DNA from: an uncultured Clostridia bacterium
Lineage (GTDB): Bacteria > Bacillota > Clostridia > Christensenellales > UBA1242
NCBI GenBank assembly: GCA_944381255.1
Contig: CALWKL010000022.1
Span: 1-14,462 of the forward strand
Direction: 5' to 3'
Length of the DNA: 14,462 nt
Position 1 is the first letter of the stretch; each line of letters starts with the position of its first letter. Both the position numbers and the translations under genes were made by a program. This document shows, one piece after another, positions 1 to 7,400 of the stretch. Below the pieces are notes generated by a model, which did not search any database, was not told the origin of the DNA, and was given only the letters and a program-made list of their open reading frames with translations.

Positions 1-120
1 TCTTTTATTTCTCTAAAATACCGCTAGTTTCAAAATTGCTTGACTAAGGTTTTTTATTTTTTATAGTTTATTTTTTAATTTAATAATGTTAAAAATTTGA
101 AAATTTTTAAAGTGTTTGTA
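1..120. other. AT-rich region downstream of the DegV pair
   Basis: No coding sequence can be supported here; stops are frequent in all frames. The only structure is an A/T-only inverted repeat, listed separately at 89-110. Confidence 0.6.
89..110 (-). terminator. Possible weak terminator after the DegV pair
   Basis: Two 10-bp arms (TTAAAAATTT at 89-98 and AAATTTTTAA at 101-110) are perfect reverse complements around a GA spacer, about 10 bases past the downstream degV stop codon. The hairpin has no G:C pair, so its stability is low. Its position fits the end of the minus-strand transcript, but it may be chance in AT-rich DNA. Confidence 0.3.
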
Positions 121-1023
121 TTAGTCATCAGCCAACAATTTTGCTGTCTCATCAATGTAATTATTTACGCAAGTTGCAATAGCTAGAGAGCCTGGTCCAA
201 TGTGGCAAGATACGCTAAGAGATAGTGGGTCAATAAATCTAAATTTTACGTTTGGTATGCTGGCTATGATTTCATCACGGAATTTTTCTGCTTCTTCAAA
301 ATTTTGAGTATGTGCAACGTCAATTACCATCTTGCCTTGCTCATAATCTTCTTTAAACTCAGTCTCCAATTCGGTCTTTATCTGTTGAATCATTTTCTTC
401 TTACCTTGACCAACAGAAAGGGCGATAGCAAATTTTTCGAACTTATCTCCACGAGTGTACAAGATAGGCTTTAGTTTTATCATATCTCCAATAGTGGCTG
501 CAGCAGGGGAAATGCGACCACCTTTTTTAAGATATTTGAGGACATTGAGCATTATATATATAGATGATTTTTTGCCAGTACTTTCTAGATATTCTTTGAT
601 TTCCGCACCTGTCTTACCTTGCTTTGCTAATACTACCGCTTCTAATACACTTTCCTTTTGGGTAACTGAAATTCTGGCATTGTCTACTACATGCACTTTA
701 CCTTCAAAAGCTTCGGCATATCTTTTTGCATTCTCACATGTGCCACTGAGTCCACTCATCATTGGAATAAACACAACTTCATCATTGTCTTTTAATAAAT
801 TGGTCCATGTTTCTTCTAGGTAGTATTGTGAAGGCTGAGAAGTTTTTACCTCGGCATTGTTGGCTAACATTTCAAAAAATTTATCACGAGTGATTGTTAT
901 GTCCTCTAGGTAATCTTCATCGTTAATAGTAAAAGGCATAGGTACCAAAAAAACACCTAATTTTTCTGCTTCCTTTGGTGAAATACCTGAATTTGAATCG
1001 GTCATTATTTTTACTTTATTCAT
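121..1023 (-). CDS. DegV/FakB-type fatty-acid-binding protein (downstream copy)
   Basis: A 300-aa protein of normal DegV length. Proteins of this family bind one fatty acid; in the FakA/FakB system they present it to the kinase FakA, and the acyl phosphate then enters phospholipid synthesis in the cytoplasm. Family marks seen: the N-terminal strand KIMTDS (5-10), KTSQPS with Thr61, SGLSGT (90-95), LKYLKKGGRIS (162-172) and CHIGPGS with His274. The Thr, Ser and His match the positions that hold the fatty-acid carboxylate in known FakB proteins. The ATG at 1023 is preferred over the longer frame because AGGAG lies 7 bases upstream and the family usually begins right before this strand. The start lies inside the end of the other degV gene (8-nt overlap), so coupled translation is likely. 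The fatty acid preferred cannot be read from the sequence. Confidence 0.93.
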   Translation of the reverse strand: MNKVKIMTDSNSGISPKEAEKLGVFLVPMPFTINDEDYLEDITITRDKFFEMLANNAEVKTSQPSQYYLEETWTNLLKDNDEVVFIPMMSGLSGTCENAKRYAEAFEGKVHVVDNARISVTQKESVLEAVVLAKQGKTGAEIKEYLESTGKKSSIYIMLNVLKYLKKGGRISPAAATIGDMIKLKPILYTRGDKFEKFAIALSVGQGKKKMIQQIKTELETEFKEDYEQGKMVIDVAHTQNFEEAEKFRDEIIASIPNVKFRFIDPLSLSVSCHIGPGSLAIATCVNNYIDETAKLLADD

Positions 1024-1855
1024 TTGTAACTCCTTTTTTTGCAATATATATGTATCCAAAACTGTTTGGTCCCCAATGGCAAGCGATGACAGGATCTAAA
1101 TTATCATATTCAGACATTAATCCTCTATATTCTTCCTTGGTTAAATCAATCAAAGCTTTTAGATTTTTTGGATTATATGTATATGATGCAATAATTGGAT
1201 AAGATTTGTCAACAGTTTTTGCTAATTCGGTGGCAATAAAATGCATAGAATTGCGAATTCCTATCTTCTTCGCTGATACAACAACGCTTCCATTCACTAG
1301 AGAAATGATAGGTTTTACATTGAGGACGGAACCTAATAGCCACTCTTTCTTAGATAATCTGCCTCCACGCAAAAGATAATTAAGTGTCTCTGGAATTGCG
1401 TAAATTTTTATCCTAGGTATAAGGTCATATACTTTTTGTAATATTTCTTCTCGGGTTTTATCACGGTTTTTGTTTATCTCTTCCACCAATAGCCGTATTC
1501 CACCTACTGCGGACAAAGAGTCGACTACAGATACGCTCTTGTTGTCGGCAAAAAGAGATTGTATAGCACTAAAAGTACCTGATATTTTTGATGATATGGT
1601 AATGATAATTACTTCATCTCCCTCTGTTGTATATTTATTCACTTTTTCTTCTAATACATCAAGGTAGGGGAGAGAAGTTTTGGGAAATTGTTTTTGGTTA
1701 ATCAAAATATCATAAAATTGGTCTATGTCAAGGTCGATATCATCTTGGTATTCATTTTCTCCAAAATAATATCGTAGTGGAATTATCTCAACATTGAGTT
1801 TTTCTTTTTCCGATTGTTTGATACTGCTACCAGAATCTACAAATACTCTAAGCAT
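1016..1855 (-). CDS. DegV/FakB-type fatty-acid-binding protein (upstream copy)
   Basis: A 279-aa DegV-family protein and first gene of a two-gene minus-strand operon. It begins MLRVFVDSGSS, the usual first strand of the family. KTSLPY carries Thr60, SSKISGT covers 88-94, LNYLLRGGRLS covers 158-168, and CHWGPNS carries His260; these are the expected ligand-contact positions. The ATG at 1855 is chosen because AAGGAG lies about 7 bases before it and the extra 12 residues of the longer frame look nothing like the family. The two copies differ widely outside the motifs, so they are old paralogues rather than a recent duplication. They probably bind different fatty acids, as paired FakBs do in other Gram-positives (inference). 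No fakA is visible in the window. Confidence 0.92.
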   Translation of the reverse strand: MLRVFVDSGSSIKQSEKEKLNVEIIPLRYYFGENEYQDDIDLDIDQFYDILINQKQFPKTSLPYLDVLEEKVNKYTTEGDEVIIITISSKISGTFSAIQSLFADNKSVSVVDSLSAVGGIRLLVEEINKNRDKTREEILQKVYDLIPRIKIYAIPETLNYLLRGGRLSKKEWLLGSVLNVKPIISLVNGSVVVSAKKIGIRNSMHFIATELAKTVDKSYPIIASYTYNPKNLKALIDLTKEEYRGLMSEYDNLDPVIACHWGPNSFGYIYIAKKGVTNE

Positions 1856-2106
1856 ATATAAGCTCCTTGTATAAAGTCGAATTATGCGCAAAATTAAATT
1901 TATTGTATTAAGTAAAGGGGTTTTAACCTAACAATAGTATTTATATCTAATATAAATAATATAAGTAAAGGCTTAAAAATGCAGTAATGTGCAAAATAAT
2001 TATTGTGTATTTGGTTAATTTTACTAAAATATAAATAATTTTGCTTAGATTAATAAAAAAATATGAATAATTATACGGTTTTTGCAATATTTTTGAATAA
2101 AAGGTA
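1856..2106. other. AT-rich divergent intergenic region
   Basis: This stretch separates the minus-strand degV pair from the plus-strand membrane-protein gene. It is very AT-rich with frequent stops in all frames, and no RNA gene or riboswitch-like fold was recognised. It must carry the degV promoter; the best candidate is listed separately at 1940-1969. Confidence 0.6.
1940..1969 (-). promoter_or_regulatory. Candidate promoter for the degV pair
   Basis: Read on the minus strand, TTTACT (1969-1964) is followed after 18 bases by TATAAA (1945-1940). This would start transcription about 80 bases before the first degV start codon. Such matches are common in AT-rich DNA, so this is only the best candidate seen. 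Confidence 0.3.
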
Positions 2107-2135
2107 TTGACAAAGTAGTACTTTTGTGGTATAAT
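2107..2135 (+). promoter_or_regulatory. Consensus sigma-A promoter, extended -10
   Basis: TTGACA (2107-2112) and TATAAT (2130-2135) are both perfect consensus boxes with a 17-base spacer. TGG directly before the -10 box adds the extended TGn element. The expected start of transcription is near 2142, leaving a leader of about 35 bases before the gene at 2177. No operator-like palindrome overlaps it, which suggests strong, largely constitutive expression. Confidence 0.9.
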
Positions 2136-2150
2136 GACATTAGAAATAAA

Positions 2151-2177
2151 GAAGGGTATAATTGAAGGGGTATAATA
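2151..2177 (+). repeat. Tandem duplication of ribosome-site module
   Basis: GAAGGG-TATAAT-T (2151-2163) is followed at once by GAAGGGG-TATAAT-A (2164-2177). Each copy has a purine-rich Shine-Dalgarno-like stretch about 5-6 bases before a possible start: TTG at 2162 and ATG at 2177. The two starts are in frame, 15 bases apart. GGTATAAT also occurs a third time in the promoter at 2128-2135. Confidence 0.7.
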
Positions 2178-3481
2178 TGGAAATTATGAAAAACAAAAGA
2201 GAGAATGTGAAGGATTTTATTAACAAAGTTAATAATTTTTTAATCAACGGCACATTGCGTGAGGGCGGTGTTGAGAGAAAGTTTAATTCTAATGAAAGAA
2301 GTGCATTGGAGCGCTTCTTGATTGATGGCACTTTGCCAGAATCCTTTGCGCTAAAAGAAGCGATACGTAATAATTTGGGTGAGAAGTTGAGCGCTAAACT
2401 TATGGCTAACGGTCGTGCAAATGCTATTGTTGATACTGCTGTATCTAAGGCTAACGGTTTGGTAAAAGGTGGTAAAAACTTTTTGAATGCTCGCCGTAGA
2501 GAATTAGAATCTCTAGAGCCACAGACATACTCAAAATTGTCTAAAAAATTTACTACTGGGTCAAAAATGGTCGCTAGTGGCGCTTTGTGGGCTGCGATAA
2601 CTTGGTTTTCATCTACCGAGCAGTACATCTTTAGTGAGACAAATCCAGATGCTTGGCTTCAAATCGCTGATGCTGTAAATCTTTCAAATTCAGTAATAGG
2701 TTGTGGACTGGTGCTTGGTACTTTTGGCTTGGCTATGTATTCTAGACATCAAAACAAGAAGAATAAGGCTATCTCAGAAGAAAGAAGATGCTTTGATGAA
2801 GTGTTGGCGGAAAAAGAAGGGCTAGATTTGACTCCAAAGAGTCTACTAGCAAAGATAAAAGATAGAAAACATCAAAAAAATTTAAAATTGGCACGTAGTG
2901 AGTATGCAAACAAGAGCGCAGGAAGAATGCATGCAATAAAAAGGGCTAAACTAAGCAACAATCAAGAAAAACCTAGTTGGCTAGAGTCTAGATACAAAGA
3001 TATGACAAAAGCAGCCTACGCTGGTATAGCTGGTGCAATTACAGGTACTGCACTACTAACTTATGTCTCTCCTTTGACAATGTCTGCGACTAGTCAAACC
3101 TTGGCATCTGCAAATGAAATGATGGCAATGGGTACAGCTGTAGGACTACTTGCTAGTGTTGCGCTGGGTGTAACAGCAAAGATGTGTGCAGACAAGGCTG
3201 CCGGTCGTAAAACTTACATTGGTAAAGCGCATGATATGATGTTTGTTGCAGTAGATAAGATTAATAGTAATGAAAAACTTGATGAAAAGCTTACACAATT
3301 AAGTAATTACATTGACAAAGCGCAAGGTAAAGTGCAAGGTTTAGCTGATAAGATAAAGTCTAGCGTGATTGTTCCTAACAAAGTAGAAGCATTGCGTGAT
3401 AAATTGTCAAAGGACGATGCAGAGCAAGAAGTACAAATTGAAGAACCTCAAGTCGCAGAAGTTGACTGTATGCAAAAATAA
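2177..3481 (+). CDS. Unrecognised four-hydrophobic-segment membrane protein
   Basis: I do not recognise this 434-aa protein. No signal peptide is visible: the N-terminus (1-130) is hydrophilic, rich in Lys, Arg, Asn and Glu, and probably helical. Hydrophobic segments lie at about 131-152, 171-189, 279-299 and 317-337, giving two membrane hairpins. A basic linker (190-278, many Lys and Arg) joins them, and the C-terminal tail is charged and ends acidic (413-430). Termini and linker are therefore probably cytoplasmic. A short motif repeats in the N-terminal part: FLINGTL (21-27) and FLIDGTL (47-53). The ATG at 2177 is chosen over TTG at 2162 because AAGGGG stands 6 bases before it. The gene stands alone between a consensus promoter and a good terminator, so it is a single-gene transcript and probably abundant. 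Function unknown. Confidence 0.85.
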   Translation: MEIMKNKRENVKDFINKVNNFLINGTLREGGVERKFNSNERSALERFLIDGTLPESFALKEAIRNNLGEKLSAKLMANGRANAIVDTAVSKANGLVKGGKNFLNARRRELESLEPQTYSKLSKKFTTGSKMVASGALWAAITWFSSTEQYIFSETNPDAWLQIADAVNLSNSVIGCGLVLGTFGLAMYSRHQNKKNKAISEERRCFDEVLAEKEGLDLTPKSLLAKIKDRKHQKNLKLARSEYANKSAGRMHAIKRAKLSNNQEKPSWLESRYKDMTKAAYAGIAGAITGTALLTYVSPLTMSATSQTLASANEMMAMGTAVGLLASVALGVTAKMCADKAAGRKTYIGKAHDMMFVAVDKINSNEKLDEKLTQLSNYIDKAQGKVQGLADKIKSSVIVPNKVEALRDKLSKDDAEQEVQIEEPQVAEVDCMQK

Positions 3482-3505
3482 TATAAATTTGCAAATAAAA
3501 ATAAT

Positions 3506-3537
3506 AAAGGGAGCACGCTACAGTGCTTCTTTTTTTT
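3506..3537 (+). terminator. Intrinsic terminator after the membrane-protein gene
   Basis: The arm AAAGGGAGCAC (3506-3516) pairs with GTGCTTCTTTT (3523-3533) around a 6-base loop, with two G:U pairs, and runs into an unbroken T tract ending at 3537. It begins 24 bases after the stop codon. This is a textbook terminator and separates the gene from the tetR gene. Confidence 0.88.
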
Positions 3538-3601
3538 ATCAAATTTGAAAAAACGTAATTATTCACTTGACAAAGTTCGGCTCATTGTGTCAAAATTCTT
3601 A

Positions 3602-3623
3602 TGTGTTTACAAGTGTAATCACA
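3602..3623. promoter_or_regulatory. Candidate TetR operator (upstream site)
   Basis: The arms TGTGTTTAC (3602-3610) and GTAATCACA (3615-3623) pair at 8 of 9 positions around AAGT. Its size and symmetry are typical of TetR-family operators. It lies about 87 bases before the tetR start and overlaps TTTACA (3606-3611), a possible -35 box; a TATTAT lies at 3631-3636, with a longer spacer (19) than ideal. Its 12-bp core recurs at 3700-3711. Confidence 0.6.
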
Positions 3624-3678
3624 CAAAAAGTATTATAACAAAGCAAATCTAAATATTCAAGCAAATTTATTTATTTTT

Positions 3679-3692
3679 TGTCAGTAGTGACA
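3679..3692. promoter_or_regulatory. Short perfect palindrome before tetR ribosome site
   Basis: TGTCA (3679-3683) and TGACA (3688-3692) are perfect reverse complements around GTAG, directly before the AAGGAG ribosome site (3694-3699). TTGACA (3567-3572) and TGTCAA (3588-3593) form a related, wider inverted repeat further up. It could be a second protein-binding site or a small leader hairpin. Confidence 0.35.
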
Positions 3693-3699
3693 TAAGGAG

Positions 3700-3711
3700 T
3701 ACAAGTGTAAT
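3700..3711. promoter_or_regulatory. Second copy of operator core, over the tetR start
   Basis: TACAAGTGTAAT at 3700-3711 exactly repeats 3608-3619, the centre of the upstream palindrome; TAC-AAGT-GTA keeps its symmetry. It sits between the ribosome site (3694-3699) and the ATG (3710), so a bound repressor would block the start region. The outer arms are not conserved, so binding would be weaker than at the upstream site (inference). Confidence 0.5.
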
Positions 3712-4267
3712 GTCGCAAAAAAATATTCCCGTAGCATTGCAACGACGTAATGAAGAATTGAACAAAATAACTATTGAAAGTGTAACTCAGGCTTTCATAG
3801 AATTGATGGGAGACAAAGGTTTTGATAAAATTTCGATAACGGAAATCTGCGAAAGGGCAGGAATATCACGTAATACGTTTTACAAGAATTTTGGCACCAA
3901 GGAAAATGTATTTAAAATGGTAGTCCTTGACTTTAACAAAAATGTTTTATTACGTAGATTAGGTAATCCCTTTAATAAAAAAGCCGGTATTGGGTGGTAT
4001 CAAAAATTTTTTGCCATTATCAAAGATTATTCCGAGTTATTTTTAGCAATTGTGAAGTCAGGCTATCAATATGTGTATTTGACTTGCGTAAATGAACTTT
4101 TGTTGGGTAATCCAAACCTAGATAAAAGTATTAGATACATGAGGTTGATGTGGAACGGAGCAATTCAAAATGCTGTAATGGATTGGTTGAATAACGGAAT
4201 GCGTGAGAGCCCCGAGCAAATGGCTGAATTTTGCTATAATATTATGGGTAAATACCGAGCATATTAG
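3710..4267 (+). CDS. TetR/AcrR-family transcriptional regulator
   Basis: A 185-aa protein of normal TetR length. The N-terminal DNA-binding part is clear: helix 1 at about 19-35, then ISITEICERAGISRNTFYKNFGTKENVF at 41-68, with the turn AGIS (50-53), recognition helix 53-60 and the usual YxxFGTKENV follow-on. The rest (about 75-185) is an all-helical ligand and dimer domain that is poorly conserved, so the inducer cannot be predicted. The ATG at 3710 has AAGGAG 10 bases upstream, slightly far but the only good choice. The gene stands alone between a terminator and the promoter of the giant lipoprotein gene, in the same direction. The operator-like pair at 3602-3623 and 3700-3711 points to autoregulation. 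Control of the surface genes downstream is possible but less supported. Confidence 0.93.
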   Translation: MSQKNIPVALQRRNEELNKITIESVTQAFIELMGDKGFDKISITEICERAGISRNTFYKNFGTKENVFKMVVLDFNKNVLLRRLGNPFNKKAGIGWYQKFFAIIKDYSELFLAIVKSGYQYVYLTCVNELLLGNPNLDKSIRYMRLMWNGAIQNAVMDWLNNGMRESPEQMAEFCYNIMGKYRAY

Positions 4268-4334
4268 ATAAATGTATGAATTTTTGTTAAGTTGATTTTT
4301 GGCTAATATAAAGGCAAAACTAACTGTTTAATAA

Positions 4335-4364
4335 ACAAAAATTTGATTTTTGTCAAAAAATTTT
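4335..4364 (+). terminator. Possible weak terminator after tetR
   Basis: ACAAAAAT (4335-4342) and ATTTTTGT (4346-4353) form a perfect 8-bp stem around TTG, followed by an A/T-rich run rather than a clean T tract. It lies about 70 bases past the tetR stop and before the next promoter. The stem has only one G:C pair, so the call is weak. Confidence 0.3.
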
Positions 4365-4380
4365 TATTATTTTAACATAC

Positions 4381-4409
4381 TTTACATAGCTCTTGTAATA
4401 TGCTAAAAT
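4381..4409 (+). promoter_or_regulatory. Promoter of the giant lipoprotein gene
   Basis: TTTACA (4381-4386), a 17-base spacer and TAAAAT (4404-4409) with TGC directly before it (extended -10). Transcription should start near 4416, giving a leader of about 37 bases. TTACA (4382-4386) and TGTAA (4394-4398) form an inverted pair in the promoter that resembles the half-sites of the tetR operator, though with a wider gap. Confidence 0.65.
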
Positions 4410-4418
4410 TAAAAATAC

Positions 4419-4444
4419 AAATTAAGTTTTTACAATTGATGAGG
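4419..4444 (+). repeat. Leader shared with the next giant gene, copy 1
   Basis: The 16 bases at 4419-4434 match 9240-9255 at 15 positions. In both places GAGG follows after exactly 6 bases, and a -10 box stands about 15 bases before the block. The shared leader suggests common origin or common control of the two surface-protein genes. Confidence 0.65.
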
Positions 4445-4452
4445 TTTTTAAT

Positions 4453-7400
4453 TTGTTAAAAAAATTAAGTGTTTTATTCGCATTTTTTTGCGTGTTTATA
4501 TTGGCGGGTTGTGTAGATAATTCGCCGACTACTTTTTCAATACAGGGGCGTGTGCTTTACAATGGCGAACCTATCGCTAATGTTAGAGTAGTATCAGATA
4601 ATGCTGGTGAAGTGCTTACTAATGAAAAAGGCGAGTTTGTATTCTCAGATTTGACTACAGCGACCGAACTTACTTACTCTGTAGAAGGTTATGTATTTCC
4701 TAAATCAAAAGATGTGATTTATGCAGAAACTAAAAATTTATTAGTAAATGCAGAAAAAATATATACATTAACTGGAAGAGTAGTCTCTAACGGAATAGGT
4801 ATAGCTGGCGCAAATGTTGAGATAACAGGTTTGACCCCAGTGTCTTTATTGACTGACTCAGAAGGCTACTTTACCGCGTCTGTAGCTGGCGAAGTAGGAG
4901 TACAGGCTAGCAAGGCAGGATATATATTTGATACGACTAAGACTGCCACAATAGACAATTGTGAAATAGTACTTTCTGGTACAACTGATGTAACTGCCGT
5001 TGTAGAAGGTTGCCAAGGTGCTACCTTGATGGTAGGTGATACCGAAATGACGCTAAATCAAGGTGTTTACTCTGCGCAAAATATTGCTTTGGGTACAGTG
5101 ATTACACCAATTTTGCAAGGATATCATTTTGAGCCTTCTAGCCATACAGTATTGTCAGAAAACGAGAAGATTACCTTTGTAGCATATAATCTATATAGTG
5201 TATCTGGCGTAACAAAGAGTGGAGACACTCCTATTAGCGATGTCGACATTTTGGTAAATGGTAATGTGGTTGCAAAGTCTAATGACCAAGGCGAATTTGT
5301 ATTGAATGATTTGTGGGGGGAGAACAGCATCTCATACAGTCATTCTATATTCAAATTTAATAGTCAACACGTAACACAAGAAGAAAATTTAGAAGCACAA
5401 GGCGCATTTTCTCTAAATGGACTAGTAGTAGTAAATGGTAATGTTCCTCTTGAGAATGTGCGTGTATCTCTAGGGTCAGGCAGTCCAATATCTACAGATG
5501 CTAAGGGACAATTTAATTTGGATAATGTAAAATATGGCGATGTGATTGTCTTTGAACACGAGGGATACAAAATTGATAACTATACTATCACAGAGCCTGG
5601 CAATATTATTATCACTGCGATAGAGTACTTTGATGCTACAGTTACAGTAAAATCTGGTACACAAAATCTCAGCACAGCGGTGGCAAAAAGTAACGATTTT
5701 GATAGTGATGTATCTGCAAACCGATATGGTGTAATAGAATTTAATGATTTGATTAGCGATTTGGTTGTTATCATTTCGGCAGAAGGGTATACTTCTCAAG
5801 AAATTACAATCAGTCGAGCAAATAATGAAATTACTGTAAATCTAGAAAAGTATTATGATTTGTCTATAACGGTGCACAGTGGAGATATTATATTAGATAA
5901 TGCTATAGTAACTCTAGATGGTAATCCTGTTACATTGCAGACTGATGGTACTGTTCTTGTGGCTGATTGTTTAGGGTCTATAAATATTAATGTTGTAGCA
6001 AATGGATACAATGGTGCTACTGCCACAGCAAATAAGGACAACAATACTTTTGATTTTGATTTGAGTTATAATGTAAAAGGTAGCGTCCGCAGTGGTATTG
6101 TCGATGTAGATGCTACTATTACTGCTACTCCAACAGGCACTCTAGAATCTACCCCAGTCCTTGTAGAGACAGAGGGGGGAGAGTATTCACTATCATTACG
6201 AGGCACTCACACTATTACAGCAAATGCTGAGGGGTATACTCTGACACTATCAAGTGATACTCCTAATATAGTTAAAACTGCAAGCACAGTTGATTTTGTC
6301 GCTACTTATTCTATCAGTGGTACACTAACACTAGATAATGAAGCGGTAGTTAATGCTACAGTTACTCTAGTAAGTGATGGTAGCAATAGCTTGACTTGTC
6401 AAACAGATGAGTACGGTAAGTATAAGTTTGATAATTTATCTGGTCAATATGTGTTGAGTACGAGCGTTGAGTCTCTCCGACCTGGCACTTATACAATTAC
6501 TCGTAATGGTGTATATGACTTTAGTTCTAATGGTTATGCTGTATCTGGTCAGGTGCTTTGTGGAGAGCAGGGGCTCAGTGGAGTTACAATTTCTGCTGGT
6601 GATTATACTACTGTTAGTGGAGAAGATGGTTCATTTACATTCGATTTAATTACAGGCACTCCTACTATGTCTGCTTCTAAGACTGGATATACATTTGATA
6701 TTCCTTCATATACATTGTCTCCTGATAATGTTGAGAAGTATATATTTAGAGCTACTTATACTGTATCTGGCTTAGTAATGTGTGGCGATGCTATCTTAAG
6801 TGGAGTAGTGGTAACTCTAGATGATGGTGATAACTCTATGACTACTGGTGCTGATGGCAGATTTACCTTCTCTGGACTTATCGGTACTCATGAGTTGAGT
6901 TTTGAAAAGACTGATTATGCTATAAATCCTATCACTATCACCGAGTACAACAATATAGAGGTACAATCTACTCGTACAGTACGTGGTATTGTAAAAGTCG
7001 GTTCAACACCTATGGCTAGTGTAACTATTTCAAATGGGGTGGTAAGTGCTACCACTAATGAAAATGGAGAGTTTGTACTGGCAGGTTTGGTAGTAGGCGA
7101 TGAATTAACTGCAAGCAAGACTGGATATGAATTTACTTCAAATAACGCTGTAATTTCCTTGGATACTGAAGGAGTCGAGTTTTCTGGTGCTTATAACCTC
7201 AGTGGTACGGTAAAATCTGCTGGTGTAGCGATAGAGGGCGTGCTAGTTACTTTTGCAGGGAAATCAGTTTATACCGATGCAAAAGGAATGTTTGAATTTA
7301 CTGGGCTCAGTGCCTTTGGCGAAATGACTTTTGTAAAAGCTGGATATGATTTTGCTCCAATAGATATTTCTGGTCCTTCTCTAAGTCAAAGTGGTGAATT

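Noticed and set aside
1856..2106. Riboswitch or small RNA in the divergent intergenic region
   Set aside because: The sequence is nearly all A and T, with no G:C-containing stem set and no terminator-like hairpin.
2140..2628. Long minus-strand open frame opposite the membrane-protein gene
   Set aside because: It overlaps a gene with a consensus promoter, ribosome site and terminator; its own product is low-complexity with no family marks and no ribosome site.
6467..6649. Plus-strand frame of 60 codons inside the lipoprotein gene
   Set aside because: Out-of-frame shadow; the main frame runs intact through it, so it does not indicate a frameshift.
5124..7118. Several minus-strand frames of 60-107 codons within the lipoprotein gene
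   Set aside because: They arise from the Thr- and Val-rich repeat codons read in reverse, and have no ribosome sites or recognisable products.
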